Source of the DNA: Enterococcus sp. 9D6_DIV0238
GTDB lineage: Bacteria > Bacillota > Bacilli > Lactobacillales > Enterococcaceae
Assembly: GCF_002174455.2 (NCBI RefSeq)
Contig: NZ_CP147246.1
Location: 1,391,501 to 1,455,500, forward strand
DNA: 64,000 nucleotides
Reading direction: 5' to 3'
The translations under genes were made by a program, and so were the position numbers. Positions within the stretch are counted from its first letter, which is position 1. Every line of letters starts with the position of its first letter. This document shows, in pieces, positions 1 to 9,650 of the stretch. The notes under the pieces are model-generated. The model did not search any database and was not told the origin of the DNA. It saw nothing but the letters and a program-made list of their open reading frames with translations.

Positions 1-434
1 TGTCTATCTTGATGCTCGGACTTGGGTTGGGCGTAAACACAGTTATCGTCACCGTATTTTTGTATTCTCTTTTGCCGATCATCAAAAATACCTACACTGG
101 TATGATCCAGGTGGACAGAAATATTTTAGATGTTGGAAAAGGGATGGGCATGACGAAATGGCAGCGGCTTTATATGGTTGAATTGCCGCTTTCAGTTTCT
201 GTGATCATGGCTGGAATCCGTAATGCATTAGTTGTTGCGATCGGGATCACTGCCATCGGTGCCTTTGTCGGTGCAGGCGGTCTAGGCGATATCATTATCC
301 GCGGAACCAACGCAACAGATGGTACAGCGATCATTCTTGTCGGCGCCTTGCCAACAGCTTTGATGGCGATCATTACTGACTGGGTACTAGGGATGATCGA
401 GCGACGTCTTGATCCTGCAAGTAAACATTCATAA
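1..434 (+). CDS. OpuC-type betaine/carnitine/choline ABC transporter permease (5' truncated)
   Basis: C-terminal part of an integral membrane permease of the binding-protein-dependent (MetI-like) fold; the reading frame is open from base 3 and the true start lies outside the window. The EAA-type loop is visible as GMGMTKWQRLYMVELPLS, followed by two or three hydrophobic segments and a GAGGLGDII motif typical of OpuCB/OpuCD-like permeases for compatible solutes. About 140 residues are present against roughly 210 in the family. The gene ends at a strong bidirectional hairpin shared with the convergent kimA. The exact substrate (glycine betaine, carnitine or choline) cannot be read from this fragment. 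Confidence 0.8.
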   Translation, partial: SILMLGLGLGVNTVIVTVFLYSLLPIIKNTYTGMIQVDRNILDVGKGMGMTKWQRLYMVELPLSVSVIMAGIRNALVVAIGITAIGAFVGAGGLGDIIIRGTNATDGTAIILVGALPTALMAIITDWVLGMIERRLDPASKHS

Positions 435-439
435 GCAAT

Positions 440-480
440 AAAAAAGCAGCTCTTCTCAAAATCAGAAGAGCTGCTTTTTT
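440..480. terminator. Bidirectional intrinsic terminator
   Basis: GC-rich stem AGCAGCTCTTCT/AGAAGAGCTGCT flanked by A-run and T-run on either side, between convergent genes; it can serve both strands. Confidence 0.9.
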
Positions 481-483
481 GTT

Positions 484-2307
484 TTATTTTTTCAGTCGGT
501 AACTGTAAGTTGAAACGATCAGATTGTCCCGCAAAGCCAGACGAAGCCGTAAACGCAGACTGGTTTGGTTATGAAGAATATTTTGCCAGCGTTTATTTGG
601 CACAAATTGCGGAATCAAGACAGTCGTCGTATAGTTGCGTTTAGCTGAATTCTTACTAACTAAATCAACGTAGCGCAAAATAGGATTCGTGATCGAACGG
701 TAGGAAGAATGGACGATCGAAAAACGAATATCTGGAAAGGACTTCTTAAATTCAGCTTCGATTTCTTTTTCTTTGGCTGGGTCTTCATCGATAGACACGT
801 GCATCGCTACAACATAATCTCCAATTGAACGGGCATAATTGATTGCTCCAACGTTTGCCTTTGTCGCATTTCCAACTAGAATGATCACCGTATTTCCATA
901 ATATTTTTGCTCATCCACTGTTTCTTCCAGACGCAGCTGTTCTGCTACATTTTTATAATGCGTATGAATGCTGTAAAAAATGAAAATCAAGACTGGCATA
1001 ATAATGAAAAATGGCCAGATGTCGTTCAAACGATAGACAAATAAAATCACAATGATCGCATAAGAAATGAAGGCCCCAACAATATTAGCAGCAGACTTAG
1101 ACAACCATTTCTTTGTCTCCTTACGCCACTTAAGTACCATTCCAGTTTGAGATAAGGCAAACGGAATAAACACACCGATTGAATACAGTGGAATCAAACG
1201 TTCTGTCGATCCTTGAAAAATCAGCAGGAGTACAACCGAACCCGCTGCCAAAGTCAAAATCCCATTAGAATAGCCTAAACGGTCGCCACGATCCATATAC
1301 ATATGCGGCATAAATTTATCTTTGGCTAAATTGTAAGCTAAAACTGGAAATGCCGAAAAACCAGTATTTGCAGCTACAGCTAAAATCAAAGCCGTTGCAA
1401 ACTGTAAAATATAATACAAAATATTTTGACCAAAAACAGCTTGTCCGATTTGAGCCAGTACGGTCATTTCCGTTTTAGGAACAATGCCGTACCAATAGTT
1501 GATAAACGTGATCCCTACGAAGAAGAAGCCCAAGATCATTGCCATCAAAGCCAGCGTACCCGCTGCATTTTTTGCTCTAGGCTTTTTAAAAAAAGGAACC
1601 GCATTGCTAATAGCTTCCACACCTGTCAATGAAGATGACCCAGAAGAAAACGCACGTAAAATCAATGCGATCGTAATACCTGGTACAACTGTCCCAGGTA
1701 TCGCTGTTGCGTGCAGCGGAACTGCGCCAGTCATGATTTTGAATAAACCAGTCACGATCAGCAATGTAATGACCGCAATAAAACTATAGACTGGAAACAT
1801 CAAAAATCCGGCCGATTCTCGTAACCCTCGTAAATTCATCAGCATGATCAATAACACGATCCCGATTGAAATGATCACCTGATGTCCATACAATGCTGGT
1901 ACGGCTGAAATGATCGCTTCTGCACCTGCAGATACAGAAACTGCTACGGTCAGCATATAATCCACTAATAAAGAACCACCAGCAATCAAGCCAGCATTTT
2001 TCCCTAAATTCTCACTGCTGACAACATAGGCTCCACCGCCATGGGGATAAGCATGAATGATTTGCCGATAAGATAGTGTCAATGAAATAAGTAAAATAAT
2101 AACAAATGCAGCAATCGGTAACGAATACCAAATAGCGGCAGCTGATAAAGTAACTAGTACGACAACGATTTGTTCCGTACCATAAGCAATCGAAGATAAT
2201 GCATCTGATGATAATAATGCTAAAGCTGCAAACCGACTTAATTTATGCTCATCATTCTCAGCAGACTTTAGCGGTTTTCCGATAAATAATCGCTTCAAGT
2301 AATCCAT
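484..2307 (-). CDS. kimA: KimA-type high-affinity potassium importer (APC superfamily)
   Basis: 607 residues, the same length as Bacillus subtilis KimA (YdaO), which it resembles throughout: N-terminal FLIGKPLKS-like motif (here RLFIGKPLKSAENDEHKL), LLSSDALSSIAYGTEQ, YPHGGGAYVVS and GVEAISNAVPFFKKP. About twelve membrane segments occupy residues 25-460. A C-terminal cytosolic universal-stress-like domain follows (residues ~480-607, ending LIVSTYSYRLKK), which in KimA binds cyclic di-AMP and inhibits K+ uptake. The start ATG has an AGGAGGAG ribosome site. It appears monocistronic. Family knowledge gives the proton-coupled K+ role; regulation by c-di-AMP here is inferred from the conserved tail. 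I did not recognise a ydaO riboswitch in the 400-base upstream gap. Confidence 0.88.
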   Translation of the reverse strand: MDYLKRLFIGKPLKSAENDEHKLSRFAALALLSSDALSSIAYGTEQIVVVLVTLSAAAIWYSLPIAAFVIILLISLTLSYRQIIHAYPHGGGAYVVSSENLGKNAGLIAGGSLLVDYMLTVAVSVSAGAEAIISAVPALYGHQVIISIGIVLLIMLMNLRGLRESAGFLMFPVYSFIAVITLLIVTGLFKIMTGAVPLHATAIPGTVVPGITIALILRAFSSGSSSLTGVEAISNAVPFFKKPRAKNAAGTLALMAMILGFFFVGITFINYWYGIVPKTEMTVLAQIGQAVFGQNILYYILQFATALILAVAANTGFSAFPVLAYNLAKDKFMPHMYMDRGDRLGYSNGILTLAAGSVVLLLIFQGSTERLIPLYSIGVFIPFALSQTGMVLKWRKETKKWLSKSAANIVGAFISYAIIVILFVYRLNDIWPFFIIMPVLIFIFYSIHTHYKNVAEQLRLEETVDEQKYYGNTVIILVGNATKANVGAINYARSIGDYVVAMHVSIDEDPAKEKEIEAEFKKSFPDIRFSIVHSSYRSITNPILRYVDLVSKNSAKRNYTTTVLIPQFVPNKRWQNILHNQTSLRLRLRLALRDNLIVSTYSYRLKK

Positions 2308-2707
2308 ATTGTCTCCTCCTTTACTTACAATAAAAAACCAAATAGTTTTTCTGAATCCCTTCAGAAAAGAGATATTTTTCTACAAACAATCACATATGCT
2401 ACGCTCTTAAAACCTAATTGTCAATTATTATTTAGTAAAATTAATGATAGAAATAAGTAGTTTTCATTTATCTTTCTTTTTTCCATTTTAACAAGAGTTG
2501 ACTGGACAAAAAAATATTCCGCTTATGCACATTTCTGTGGCAAAATAAATAAGAAGATCGAAATAAAAATTGATTAGGTTCGAGAAATTTGATTTTTAGC
2601 CACCTTCTATTAAAAATAAAAAAAGAACGGAACAAAACCAAAAATCAGTTTTGTTTCGCTCTCTGAACGCGAACAGACATAAAAAATAAGTGCTCTTCTT
2701 TTCAACT
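2308..2707. other. 400-base intergenic region between kimA and MutS-like gene
   Basis: AT-rich. It contains the kimA promoter region (no convincing -35/-10 pair recognised) and, at 2625-2661, the terminator of the upstream gene. No ORF with a ribosome site was seen. Confidence 0.5.
2611..2661 (-). terminator. Terminator of MutS-like gene (dispersed palindrome family)
   Basis: Read on the minus strand: GAGCGAAACAAAACTG, a short loop, then GTTTTGTTCCGTTC and a run of seven T. One of at least four similar palindromes in the window (also near 26494, 51247 and 59781). Confidence 0.8.
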
Positions 2708-4366
2708 TTAAAGTATTTTCCATGCGTGATGTTGATCAAAATAGTTTGCTTCTTTTTTTGCAGTAGCTATTACAGTTTCGGGGTAATTCAGCACTTCTAA
2801 TAATCGAATCGCATTTCTAGTACGCGCAGGTCCCTCTTTCAATAGATAATCAAACGTTACTCCATTTTTCCCAGTTACTTGTTCTTCAAAATGAACATTG
2901 GCACAGGATTCTCTCAAAACTTCGGTCAGCTCAATATCATGAGTGGCAATGAAGGCTAGAGAAGGATAATCTTTCAACCAGTGCACCATACTTGATGATG
3001 CTGCGATACGCTCAATGGTATTCGTTCCTTTAAGTATTTCATCGATAAAACAAAAACAGGGTACATTTGTTTCGACCAGATCCAGTACACGCTTGACAGA
3101 TTTGATCTCCGCTACAAAGTAGCTGTCTCCTTCAAAAATATCATCTTCTACTGCCATCGAGGTTAAAACATGTCCAAAGGGCAAGCAAAAGGTCTTTGCT
3201 AGTGCTGTATGAATCGTTAAAGATAAGATACAGCTGATTGCTACACTTTTGACATACGTTGACTTACCTGACGCATTAGAGCCTGTCACAAGCGTATTTT
3301 TAGCCCATTCAACTTGATTCGGTACAGGTGTTTTCAATAAAGGATGATAGACCTCTGTTCCACTTACACAAACGTCTTCACTAAAAACAGGTTGACTGGT
3401 ATCAGGCATTAGTATTCGAAAATTCAATACAGCTGCTGCAACCTCTAATTCTCCTAATAAACGCCATAATTCTTTTGCCTGTTCTTCATGATCTGCTAAT
3501 TTCTCCAAGACAAAGTTATAAGAAATGAACGGTAGCATAAAAATCATCGATAAATAGTCGAACAGCAACTCTGCTTCGCTATTTGACTTCATTCGAAAAG
3601 CAACTCCAAACTTTGTCATTGAGGCTAATGGCGTGAGCGTTCTTTTTATATCCTCTTGAAATGGGGTTTCAATCTTTGCTATCTTCTTGGCACAAGCAAT
3701 CGTTTGAACCAAGTAACCCATACAAGCTAATTCCCGCTCCAATGTTTCCTTTTTTATTTGATAGTAAATGACATTGAAAAGAATTGAACCCAAAAGAATG
3801 ACAATCGACAAGGTACTAGGCAATAAAATGAGCATTACCAATCCAACGAGTGGTAATAATCCTAAAAACAGATAAATTTTAGTATAAGGCAACTCTTGCT
3901 CTCTTGTTTCACTCAAATAACTTTCAACATGATTATTATCTTTTTTTCCAAGACAAGCAAATAGATACTGTATCTTTTCTCTAATTGCAGGATTCTTTTT
4001 ATAATAAGAAATCAAGACTTCTAAACGATCATGGCGATTTTTTGAAAAATCGAAATTTCTCAAACGCTGATACAAGGCTTCTGAACCAATACTAGAGTAT
4101 GTTGCATTGATTTGTTCAAAAATAGTATAACCATCCAAATCATACCAAGTAATATCATCAATCTCGCTATCAAATGTCTGATATTTCTTCGATTGCTGCC
4201 AAGCTTTCTTTAAGCTTTCTTCCTTATCGAAAAAACGGCTAGTAAAAAAAGTTCCCCACTTATTTTTTACCAATTTCTTTAGTTTTATTCGATTGATCAG
4301 CTCGATCAATCCAATCAATAAAATGACCAGCACGATAAACCCTACCACTATCAACTGCATTTCCAT
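2708..4366 (-). CDS. Membrane-anchored MutS-family ATPase
   Basis: 552 residues from the chosen ATG, which sits 7 bases after GGAGG; a longer GTG start at 4387 would place the ribosome site inside the gene. Residues 1-23 form a hydrophobic anchor. A second hydrophobic block follows near residues 155-205. The C-terminal half is the MutS domain V ATPase: Walker A TGSNASGKSTYVKS, Walker B CFCFIDEILKGTNT and ATHDIELTE. The mismatch-recognition domain I with its Phe-x-Glu motif and the Smr domain of MutS2 are both absent. This is a MutS-related subfamily common in Firmicutes with unknown role, not MutS1. It is probably monocistronic, with its own terminator downstream. Confidence 0.8.
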   Translation of the reverse strand: MEMQLIVVGFIVLVILLIGLIELINRIKLKKLVKNKWGTFFTSRFFDKEESLKKAWQQSKKYQTFDSEIDDITWYDLDGYTIFEQINATYSSIGSEALYQRLRNFDFSKNRHDRLEVLISYYKKNPAIREKIQYLFACLGKKDNNHVESYLSETREQELPYTKIYLFLGLLPLVGLVMLILLPSTLSIVILLGSILFNVIYYQIKKETLERELACMGYLVQTIACAKKIAKIETPFQEDIKRTLTPLASMTKFGVAFRMKSNSEAELLFDYLSMIFMLPFISYNFVLEKLADHEEQAKELWRLLGELEVAAAVLNFRILMPDTSQPVFSEDVCVSGTEVYHPLLKTPVPNQVEWAKNTLVTGSNASGKSTYVKSVAISCILSLTIHTALAKTFCLPFGHVLTSMAVEDDIFEGDSYFVAEIKSVKRVLDLVETNVPCFCFIDEILKGTNTIERIAASSSMVHWLKDYPSLAFIATHDIELTEVLRESCANVHFEEQVTGKNGVTFDYLLKEGPARTRNAIRLLEVLNYPETVIATAKKEANYFDQHHAWKIL

Positions 4367-4440
4367 TTCCACGCCTCCTTCTTTCACTCATAGTATAAAG
4401 TGTTCCCTTCTTGTAAACAAGATGAATCACATACAGAATA

Positions 4441-4495
4441 AAAAAGAATAACCTGTAAGGAGCCTTCATAAGCACTCATTACAGATTATTTTTTT
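4441..4495 (-). terminator. Intrinsic terminator
   Basis: Arms AATAATCTGTAA and TTACAGGTTATT on the minus strand (one U-G wobble, which pairs only in that orientation) followed by CTTTTTT, just after the small membrane protein gene ending at 4499. Confidence 0.7.
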
Positions 4496-4498
4496 TAG

Positions 4499-4837
4499 CT
4501 ATATTTGGTAATATTCCTGATTCATACTTTCGTACTCATCTAAATGCCATTCCTGGTCAGCTGTTTCAACAACTGGTATTTCCTTTGACCGAAAAGCAGC
4601 AACTTTTTTAGGCGTATCAGCGTCTTCTGCCAGCATATGCGAGATCGTTTCATCCTGCATGCGAATCACATGCTTCAAGCGAACCTTTTCCAGTTTCAGC
4701 TCAGTGATCTCTTCGTGCTGTATCTCTTGCTTCTCAAATAGATTCTGCAGTACTTGCTTGTCTTTCACAATAACTAACGCTAGAACGGTGAGCATAACAA
4801 TCAGAAAATACACGACAATCAACAAATTCATCTCCAT
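4499..4837 (-). CDS. Small membrane-anchored coiled-coil protein, function unknown
   Basis: 112 residues: one N-terminal transmembrane helix (about residues 4-24), then a charged helical stretch likely to form a coiled coil (KDKQVLQNLFEKQEIQHEEI and on to about residue 70), then an acidic tail. The start ATG is 8 bases after AGGAGG, a strong site. No catalytic motif is visible. The topology (short N-terminal anchor, cytosolic coil) recalls accessory proteins of division or secretion, but I do not recognise the family and assign no function. Confidence 0.6.
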   Translation of the reverse strand: MEMNLLIVVYFLIVMLTVLALVIVKDKQVLQNLFEKQEIQHEEITELKLEKVRLKHVIRMQDETISHMLAEDADTPKKVAAFRSKEIPVVETADQEWHLDEYESMNQEYYQI

Positions 4838-4981
4838 TTTTAATTCCTCCTAACAATCCGTTCTTATGGTAACACGTTAGAGAGGCTTACTTTTCTCATT
4901 TTTTTAGTAAAAAAAGGCTATTATACATATTTTTTTGAGAAAATGATATATTAATATGATTTATATTTATAAAAATGATAT

Positions 4982-6145
4982 TTAAAGTAAATATATATGG
5001 TCAAAGGTTACTTCTACAGGATAATCTCCAATATTACGATATACTTGCTCTTGGATTCTAATTTGCAATTCCTGATCTGTTGCTTTAAAATCGCTGGGAA
5101 CAACTAGGTCAAATAAAATACGCGGTCTATCTGCATGATCGATCAAACGAATATCATGAGCCCTCAAATCACTATTGATGGACTTGATGATTTTTTTTAT
5201 TTCCAGATGAACAAACTGTTGTCTTTGATCATGTAAATTCACAGGATCAATATGGCAAACCAGCTCAACACCTAACTGCTTCTTGAACTTTTGTTCGATT
5301 TCATCGATTTTTTCATGAGCATGAGGTAAATCCCAACGATCATCGATTTCAATATGCACAGAAGCAAATGTCTTATTGGGCCCATACTGATGGATCAACA
5401 AATCATGGTACCCTACGATATCTGTTACAGAAGACAAATATTCTTTCATTTGGTCGATCGCCTCTTGATTTGGTCTTAATCCCATCAGCTCATTGATAAA
5501 CTCTCGAATCAATTGCAAACCACTGAAAATAATGTAACAAGCGATCAATAAACCTACGAAGCCATCGATTTTTAGTCCTGTGATTCCCTCTACTGATGCA
5601 GATACTAGTACAGCGATCGTTGTGAAAACATCGTTCAAACTATCTTTCGCTGTCGCAACCAATGCATTCGAATCGATTTTTTTAGCGACTCTCCGATAAA
5701 AAACTCCCTGCCACACTTTAATAAGGATCGATAGCAAGAGAACTACTAAAATCACTGGAGTGACTTTGATGCTCTGGGGATCTCTGATTCGGTCGATCGA
5801 CGTCATGAAAAATTGAAACCCAACAAAAGTGATCAGCAGTGAAACCAGCATGCCACTGATATATTCAAAGCGCTCATGTCCATAAGGATGTTCTTTATCT
5901 GCGGGTTTTCCTGAAATATAGAAACCAACGAGTGTCAGTACAGAGGAAACTGTATCAGATAAGTTGTTCATAGCGTCTGCCATGATCGATACACTGCCTG
6001 AAACTAAGCCGATTAATAATTTACTCACAAAAAGCAGTAGATTCGATAATAGGCCCATGATGCCGGCAAAAATACCAAAAGCAGTTCTGATATCCGATTT
6101 TTTCTGTTGTTTCTTTTCAAAGCGTTCAATCAAAAAATTTATCAT
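4982..6145 (-). CDS. Cation diffusion facilitator (CDF) metal efflux protein, possibly Mn-type
   Basis: 387 residues from the ATG at 6145, preceded by AGGTAGGA; an upstream in-frame extension of 55 codons lacks family similarity and is probably leader. Six membrane segments span residues ~20-215, followed by a cytoplasmic dimerisation domain. Metal-site motifs are NNLSD in TM2 and DSLND in TM5, i.e. NxxxD/DxxxD rather than the HxxxD found in TM5 of zinc CDFs. This resembles the manganese exporter MntE branch (inference). HPYGHERFEY lies in the TM2-TM3 loop as in the whole family. It would extrude a divalent metal against the proton gradient. Monocistronic as far as seen. Confidence 0.8.
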   Translation of the reverse strand: MINFLIERFEKKQQKKSDIRTAFGIFAGIMGLLSNLLLFVSKLLIGLVSGSVSIMADAMNNLSDTVSSVLTLVGFYISGKPADKEHPYGHERFEYISGMLVSLLITFVGFQFFMTSIDRIRDPQSIKVTPVILVVLLLSILIKVWQGVFYRRVAKKIDSNALVATAKDSLNDVFTTIAVLVSASVEGITGLKIDGFVGLLIACYIIFSGLQLIREFINELMGLRPNQEAIDQMKEYLSSVTDIVGYHDLLIHQYGPNKTFASVHIEIDDRWDLPHAHEKIDEIEQKFKKQLGVELVCHIDPVNLHDQRQQFVHLEIKKIIKSINSDLRAHDIRLIDHADRPRILFDLVVPSDFKATDQELQIRIQEQVYRNIGDYPVEVTFDHIYLL

Positions 6146-6319
6146 CACGATTCCTACCTTTTTTTTAGCGTATCTTGACACTATAAAATGATTTCTTCTA
6201 TTTGTATAGTAAAATGCGGTTTTTTTTAGTGAGTTTTTATTGTTTAGAACGTCCCAAGTTGATTGCTTGGGCAACATGCCTTTTTTATTAGGCAACCCTT
6301 GAAAATACAATGCTCAACT

Positions 6320-6362
6320 CAATAGAAAAAGATCAAGAAAACTGTCCTAGAAGTTTTCTTAA
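6320..6362 (-). terminator. Intrinsic terminator of pip-like gene
   Basis: Nine-base arms AAGAAAACT and AGTTTTCTT around an 8-base loop, then GATCTTTTT on the minus strand. Confidence 0.65.
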
Positions 6363-6378
6363 TCTTTTTTCTGATTTT

Positions 6379-9087
6379 TTAATGGAAAATATGACTCTTA
6401 TGGGAAATACTAGCCAATTTCTTGGTTTTTTCTTCTATATATGGATATAAAATGACTCCCGCTAAGCAGAACACGATCGTGATACACACTAAAATAATGA
6501 TCGCTTTCCAAGCATTTGGCCAATAGATTCCACCGGCGGACTCTCTCAATAGATTGACCGCATGCGTAAATGGTAATAACGGATTGATAAATTGGAAGAA
6601 CTTCCCGGAAACTTGGATCGGATAATTCCCGCCGCCGCCGGATATAGAGAGCACAAGAATAATGATCGCGATCCCTTTCCCTACATTCCCAAACAGGGCG
6701 ACTAATGCGTAAACCATCACCATGAATGTAAAAGCGATCAGTAATGCAAATAGCACACTGTAAAATGGCTGTCTCACATCCACACCAAGTAAGAAGTAAT
6801 TTCCTAACGTTACGATCAATGCTTGCGCTAAGCCCATCACGATAAATGTCAGCATTCTTGCAGAAAATTGTTCTCGCTTAGAGTATTTACCACGATCTTT
6901 TTCATCTAAATAAAAATCTGTTGTAGCTATACTTGAAAACAGTACCGCTCCAACCCATAAACATAGCGCCGTATAAAATGGGGTACTGGCAGAACCATTA
7001 TTGGCAATTGGATAAATTTGTTTTTCAGAGATTTCTACTGGTTTTGCGAAAAAGTCACTTTCGGCGTTTGCATCCAGTTTAAGCAGCTTGATCACTTCTC
7101 CAAGATCAACATCCTTTTCACCTTCTCTGATCGCTTCAGCAGCTTTATGAAGGCCTTTTTTGATGCTTGGCCAGTCATTTTCAACTAAATCATTCGCTTT
7201 ATTCAAAGCAGCTTCTAAATCCGGCATTTTATCGTTCACTGTTTTCAGTGTTCCAGTAATATCATCTCTGATTCCTGGATAATCATTTTGGATAAACGCC
7301 GCTGCCAATCCTAGCTTATCTTCAATGACCGGTAACTCATTATTATAAAGATCTGCACCTTTATTGATTCCATTGACGATCGTATCCATATGCCCGTTCA
7401 ATAAAACATTCGCATCATGAACTTCCTGCTTGATAGCCGGTAATTCTGCCTGATATTTTTCTAAAATCCCTATAGCATTAGTGACCGTTGCTTCTGTTGA
7501 ACGCAGTAATGCTGCAAAATCAACTTGTTTTGCTTGAGATAAAAGTCCTTGTGCTGTATGGATCGTATCGATCAATTTCGTTAAAATATCGTTGACGCTA
7601 GCACTCACACCATCAACATCGATACTGCCAGCCAAGCTACTAATATTATCTGCAGTTGTTCTAATTTCATTTAAAACAGCTTCTAATTCCTCAGCGGAAA
7701 TAGCATCTGCATCAATGCTATCAACACGAGCTTTTAGCCCTCCGATCAATGTACTTACACTCGTCAAATTATCGATGATCGGTTGTAGATCTTGGTTTCC
7801 AGCTGCCTGTTGAATATTCGTCAACATCACGATCAATTGATCGATCGCGGCTTGTTGTTTTCCTAAGCTATCCGAAAACTGAGCAAGTAGCTGTTTCAAG
7901 GCTGCACGTTCTTCCGGCGTCAATTCATTATCTGATAACAATTGTTCGATTTGTCCAGCGATCGCTGAAACATTTGAGCTGATCGTTTGGACAGAATCTA
8001 ACGTTACCTTGATGCTGCTGGTGATGCTTGGTAACGCTTCTTGCAATTTTGAAGCACCCTCACTTGTAGCACTAGCCAGCTGATCTGCCTGATCACCTAA
8101 TTTTTGAATATCTGGTAATGCCTGTTGCACACCTTGAATGATGGTCAATCCTTGCTTCGCTTCTTCGATCCCTTCATTCATCGTTTGTTCTACAGAAGCA
8201 AAATCTTCATCGATCATTGCTAACTGCTTCCCTGCATTTTGGATTTCCGGGATTTTTTCTTGTAAAGTCAAGATCACTTTCGCCTGCTCTTTGATCGCTG
8301 GCATCTTAGCATTCAAATCAACTAGCTTCGCGCCTAAGGCATCCACTTCCGGTAAATATTCGACAAATTCATTGGCTTTCGCCAATTTTGTTTTTAGTTC
8401 AGGCATCTTTCCGTGTAAAGCAACAACTTCTTGTGTATATTTATCGATTTCAGCGATATTCGCATCTGTCGAAAGGATCATGTCTTTCACTTTCGTAATA
8501 CTGACTAAATTTGAATCTAAATCATAGCCGATTTCGTTAAAAACACGAACCAAGGTGTTACTGGCTGTTTCAGTGAACTGATCTGTGATTTGTGCCTGTA
8601 GCGAGGTAGCTCCTTTTTCTGCGATCTTCGGCGCGATCGCATTGATCTTTTCATTGATGGAATATTCTATTTTCGGCTTCGTGATTTCTCCCGTGGTAAA
8701 ACTCAGCAAATCTTTTGAGAAGTCTTTAGGCAAATAAATACCTGCGTAGTATTTCCCAGATTTTACCCCTTTATCCAGTTCCTTTTTCGAATCAACGAAT
8801 TTCCAACCAAGCTGCTTATTTTCATGAAGATTTTTTAAAACTTCCTCACCAATATTAACTTTTTTATCCTTGAATGATGCAGCTTGATCATCACTGTAGA
8901 CAGCAATCGGTAATTCTCCAGTATTTGCATATGGATCCCATAAAGCTTTAATATTAAACCATGCATAAAGAGATGGAATAATCATCAGTGCAATAATCAA
9001 TAATGTTGCGATCGGATTTTTAAAAATGCGCTGCCAATCTAATTTGAATAACTTCAATGTGTTTTTTATATGTTTCATCCTGCTCAC
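6379..9087 (-). CDS. YhgE/Pip family membrane protein (phage infection protein homologue)
   Basis: 902 residues. The N-terminus has one membrane helix (about 21-42) followed by [17 protein letters not shown], a hallmark of the YhgE/Pip family. Residues ~50-680 form a long extracellular helical region rich in Ala/Gln heptads. The C-terminal ~200 residues hold five or six membrane helices of the ABC-2-like domain. Family knowledge: Pip of Lactococcus and its E. faecalis homologue are surface proteins needed for infection by some phages, and YhgE-type proteins have been linked to secretion. The start is ambiguous: GTG at 9087, or ATG at 9078 preceded by GGTGAG. Monocistronic. Confidence 0.85.
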   Translation of the reverse strand: MSRMKHIKNTLKLFKLDWQRIFKNPIATLLIIALMIIPSLYAWFNIKALWDPYANTGELPIAVYSDDQAASFKDKKVNIGEEVLKNLHENKQLGWKFVDSKKELDKGVKSGKYYAGIYLPKDFSKDLLSFTTGEITKPKIEYSINEKINAIAPKIAEKGATSLQAQITDQFTETASNTLVRVFNEIGYDLDSNLVSITKVKDMILSTDANIAEIDKYTQEVVALHGKMPELKTKLAKANEFVEYLPEVDALGAKLVDLNAKMPAIKEQAKVILTLQEKIPEIQNAGKQLAMIDEDFASVEQTMNEGIEEAKQGLTIIQGVQQALPDIQKLGDQADQLASATSEGASKLQEALPSITSSIKVTLDSVQTISSNVSAIAGQIEQLLSDNELTPEERAALKQLLAQFSDSLGKQQAAIDQLIVMLTNIQQAAGNQDLQPIIDNLTSVSTLIGGLKARVDSIDADAISAEELEAVLNEIRTTADNISSLAGSIDVDGVSASVNDILTKLIDTIHTAQGLLSQAKQVDFAALLRSTEATVTNAIGILEKYQAELPAIKQEVHDANVLLNGHMDTIVNGINKGADLYNNELPVIEDKLGLAAAFIQNDYPGIRDDITGTLKTVNDKMPDLEAALNKANDLVENDWPSIKKGLHKAAEAIREGEKDVDLGEVIKLLKLDANAESDFFAKPVEISEKQIYPIANNGSASTPFYTALCLWVGAVLFSSIATTDFYLDEKDRGKYSKREQFSARMLTFIVMGLAQALIVTLGNYFLLGVDVRQPFYSVLFALLIAFTFMVMVYALVALFGNVGKGIAIIILVLSISGGGGNYPIQVSGKFFQFINPLLPFTHAVNLLRESAGGIYWPNAWKAIIILVCITIVFCLAGVILYPYIEEKTKKLASISHKSHIFH

Positions 9088-9244
9088 CCACTCTTTTTAA
9101 TGACTGATATACTTTAGCATAATTTTTTTATCCATAACAAATGAAAAATGATGATTTTGTCTATTTCTACGACAAGTAATTAAAACTGTCGTAGAATTTT
9201 TTAGTTCTCGGTTTTAAATAACGATGATTTATCTCTTAACAGCT

Positions 9245-9288
9245 AAAAAGAGACAAACTCATCCTGTTGAATCAGCTTGTCTCTTTTT
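9245..9288. terminator. Bidirectional terminator
   Basis: Arms AAAAAGAGACAA and TTGTCTCTTTTT, lying between the 75-residue gene (minus) and the pip-like gene. Confidence 0.75.
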
Positions 9289-9295
9289 GCCGAGC

Positions 9296-9523
9296 TTATA
9301 ATTTTGCTGAAAATTCTGATACTACTTTTTTTACTTCATTTACTGAATCCGGATCTAAATAAGACAATGCTCTAGGAACCACACTCATCAGATACATTTT
9401 ATCAAGCTTATCTGTCGCTCTTCTTTCCATCAATTCCGCTAGCAAATGTTTCATGTCTTCTTTGTGATCCTCTTTGGTACGATCCATTATGAAGTCATAA
9501 AACTTCTGTTCCTCTGCTTTCAT
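9296..9523 (-). CDS. Small soluble helical protein, function unknown
   Basis: 75 residues, no membrane helix or signal peptide, highly charged and predicted helical throughout, with HKEDMKHLLAELMERRATDK in the middle. Start ATG is 9 bases after AGGAGG; a strong terminator follows immediately. It is a genuine small gene by its signals, but I do not recognise a characterised family. Confidence 0.6.
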   Translation of the reverse strand: MKAEEQKFYDFIMDRTKEDHKEDMKHLLAELMERRATDKLDKMYLMSVVPRALSYLDPDSVNEVKKVVSEFSAKL

Positions 9524-9600
9524 CTGCGATGCCTCCTAGATTTTTATTCTATTATAAGCTTAAATCCCTTTAAGTAGAAGTAATTTGCCTTTAAACAATA

Positions 9601-9634
9601 AAAACAGCAGGAAAAAAAGATTTCCTGCTGTTTT
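9601..9634. terminator. Intrinsic terminator (bidirectional)
   Basis: Arms AAAACAGCAGGAAA and TTTCCTGCTGTTTT, directly after the stop of the flavoprotein gene. Confidence 0.85.
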
Positions 9635-9650
9635 ATACGATACATGAAGA

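Noticed and set aside
2308..2707. Possible c-di-AMP (ydaO) riboswitch before kimA
   Set aside because: I could not find its conserved elements; only the neighbour's terminator and AT-rich sequence are seen.
6146..6310. 55-codon N-terminal extension of the CDF protein
   Set aside because: No similarity to CDF N-termini and the ribosome site lies at the internal ATG.
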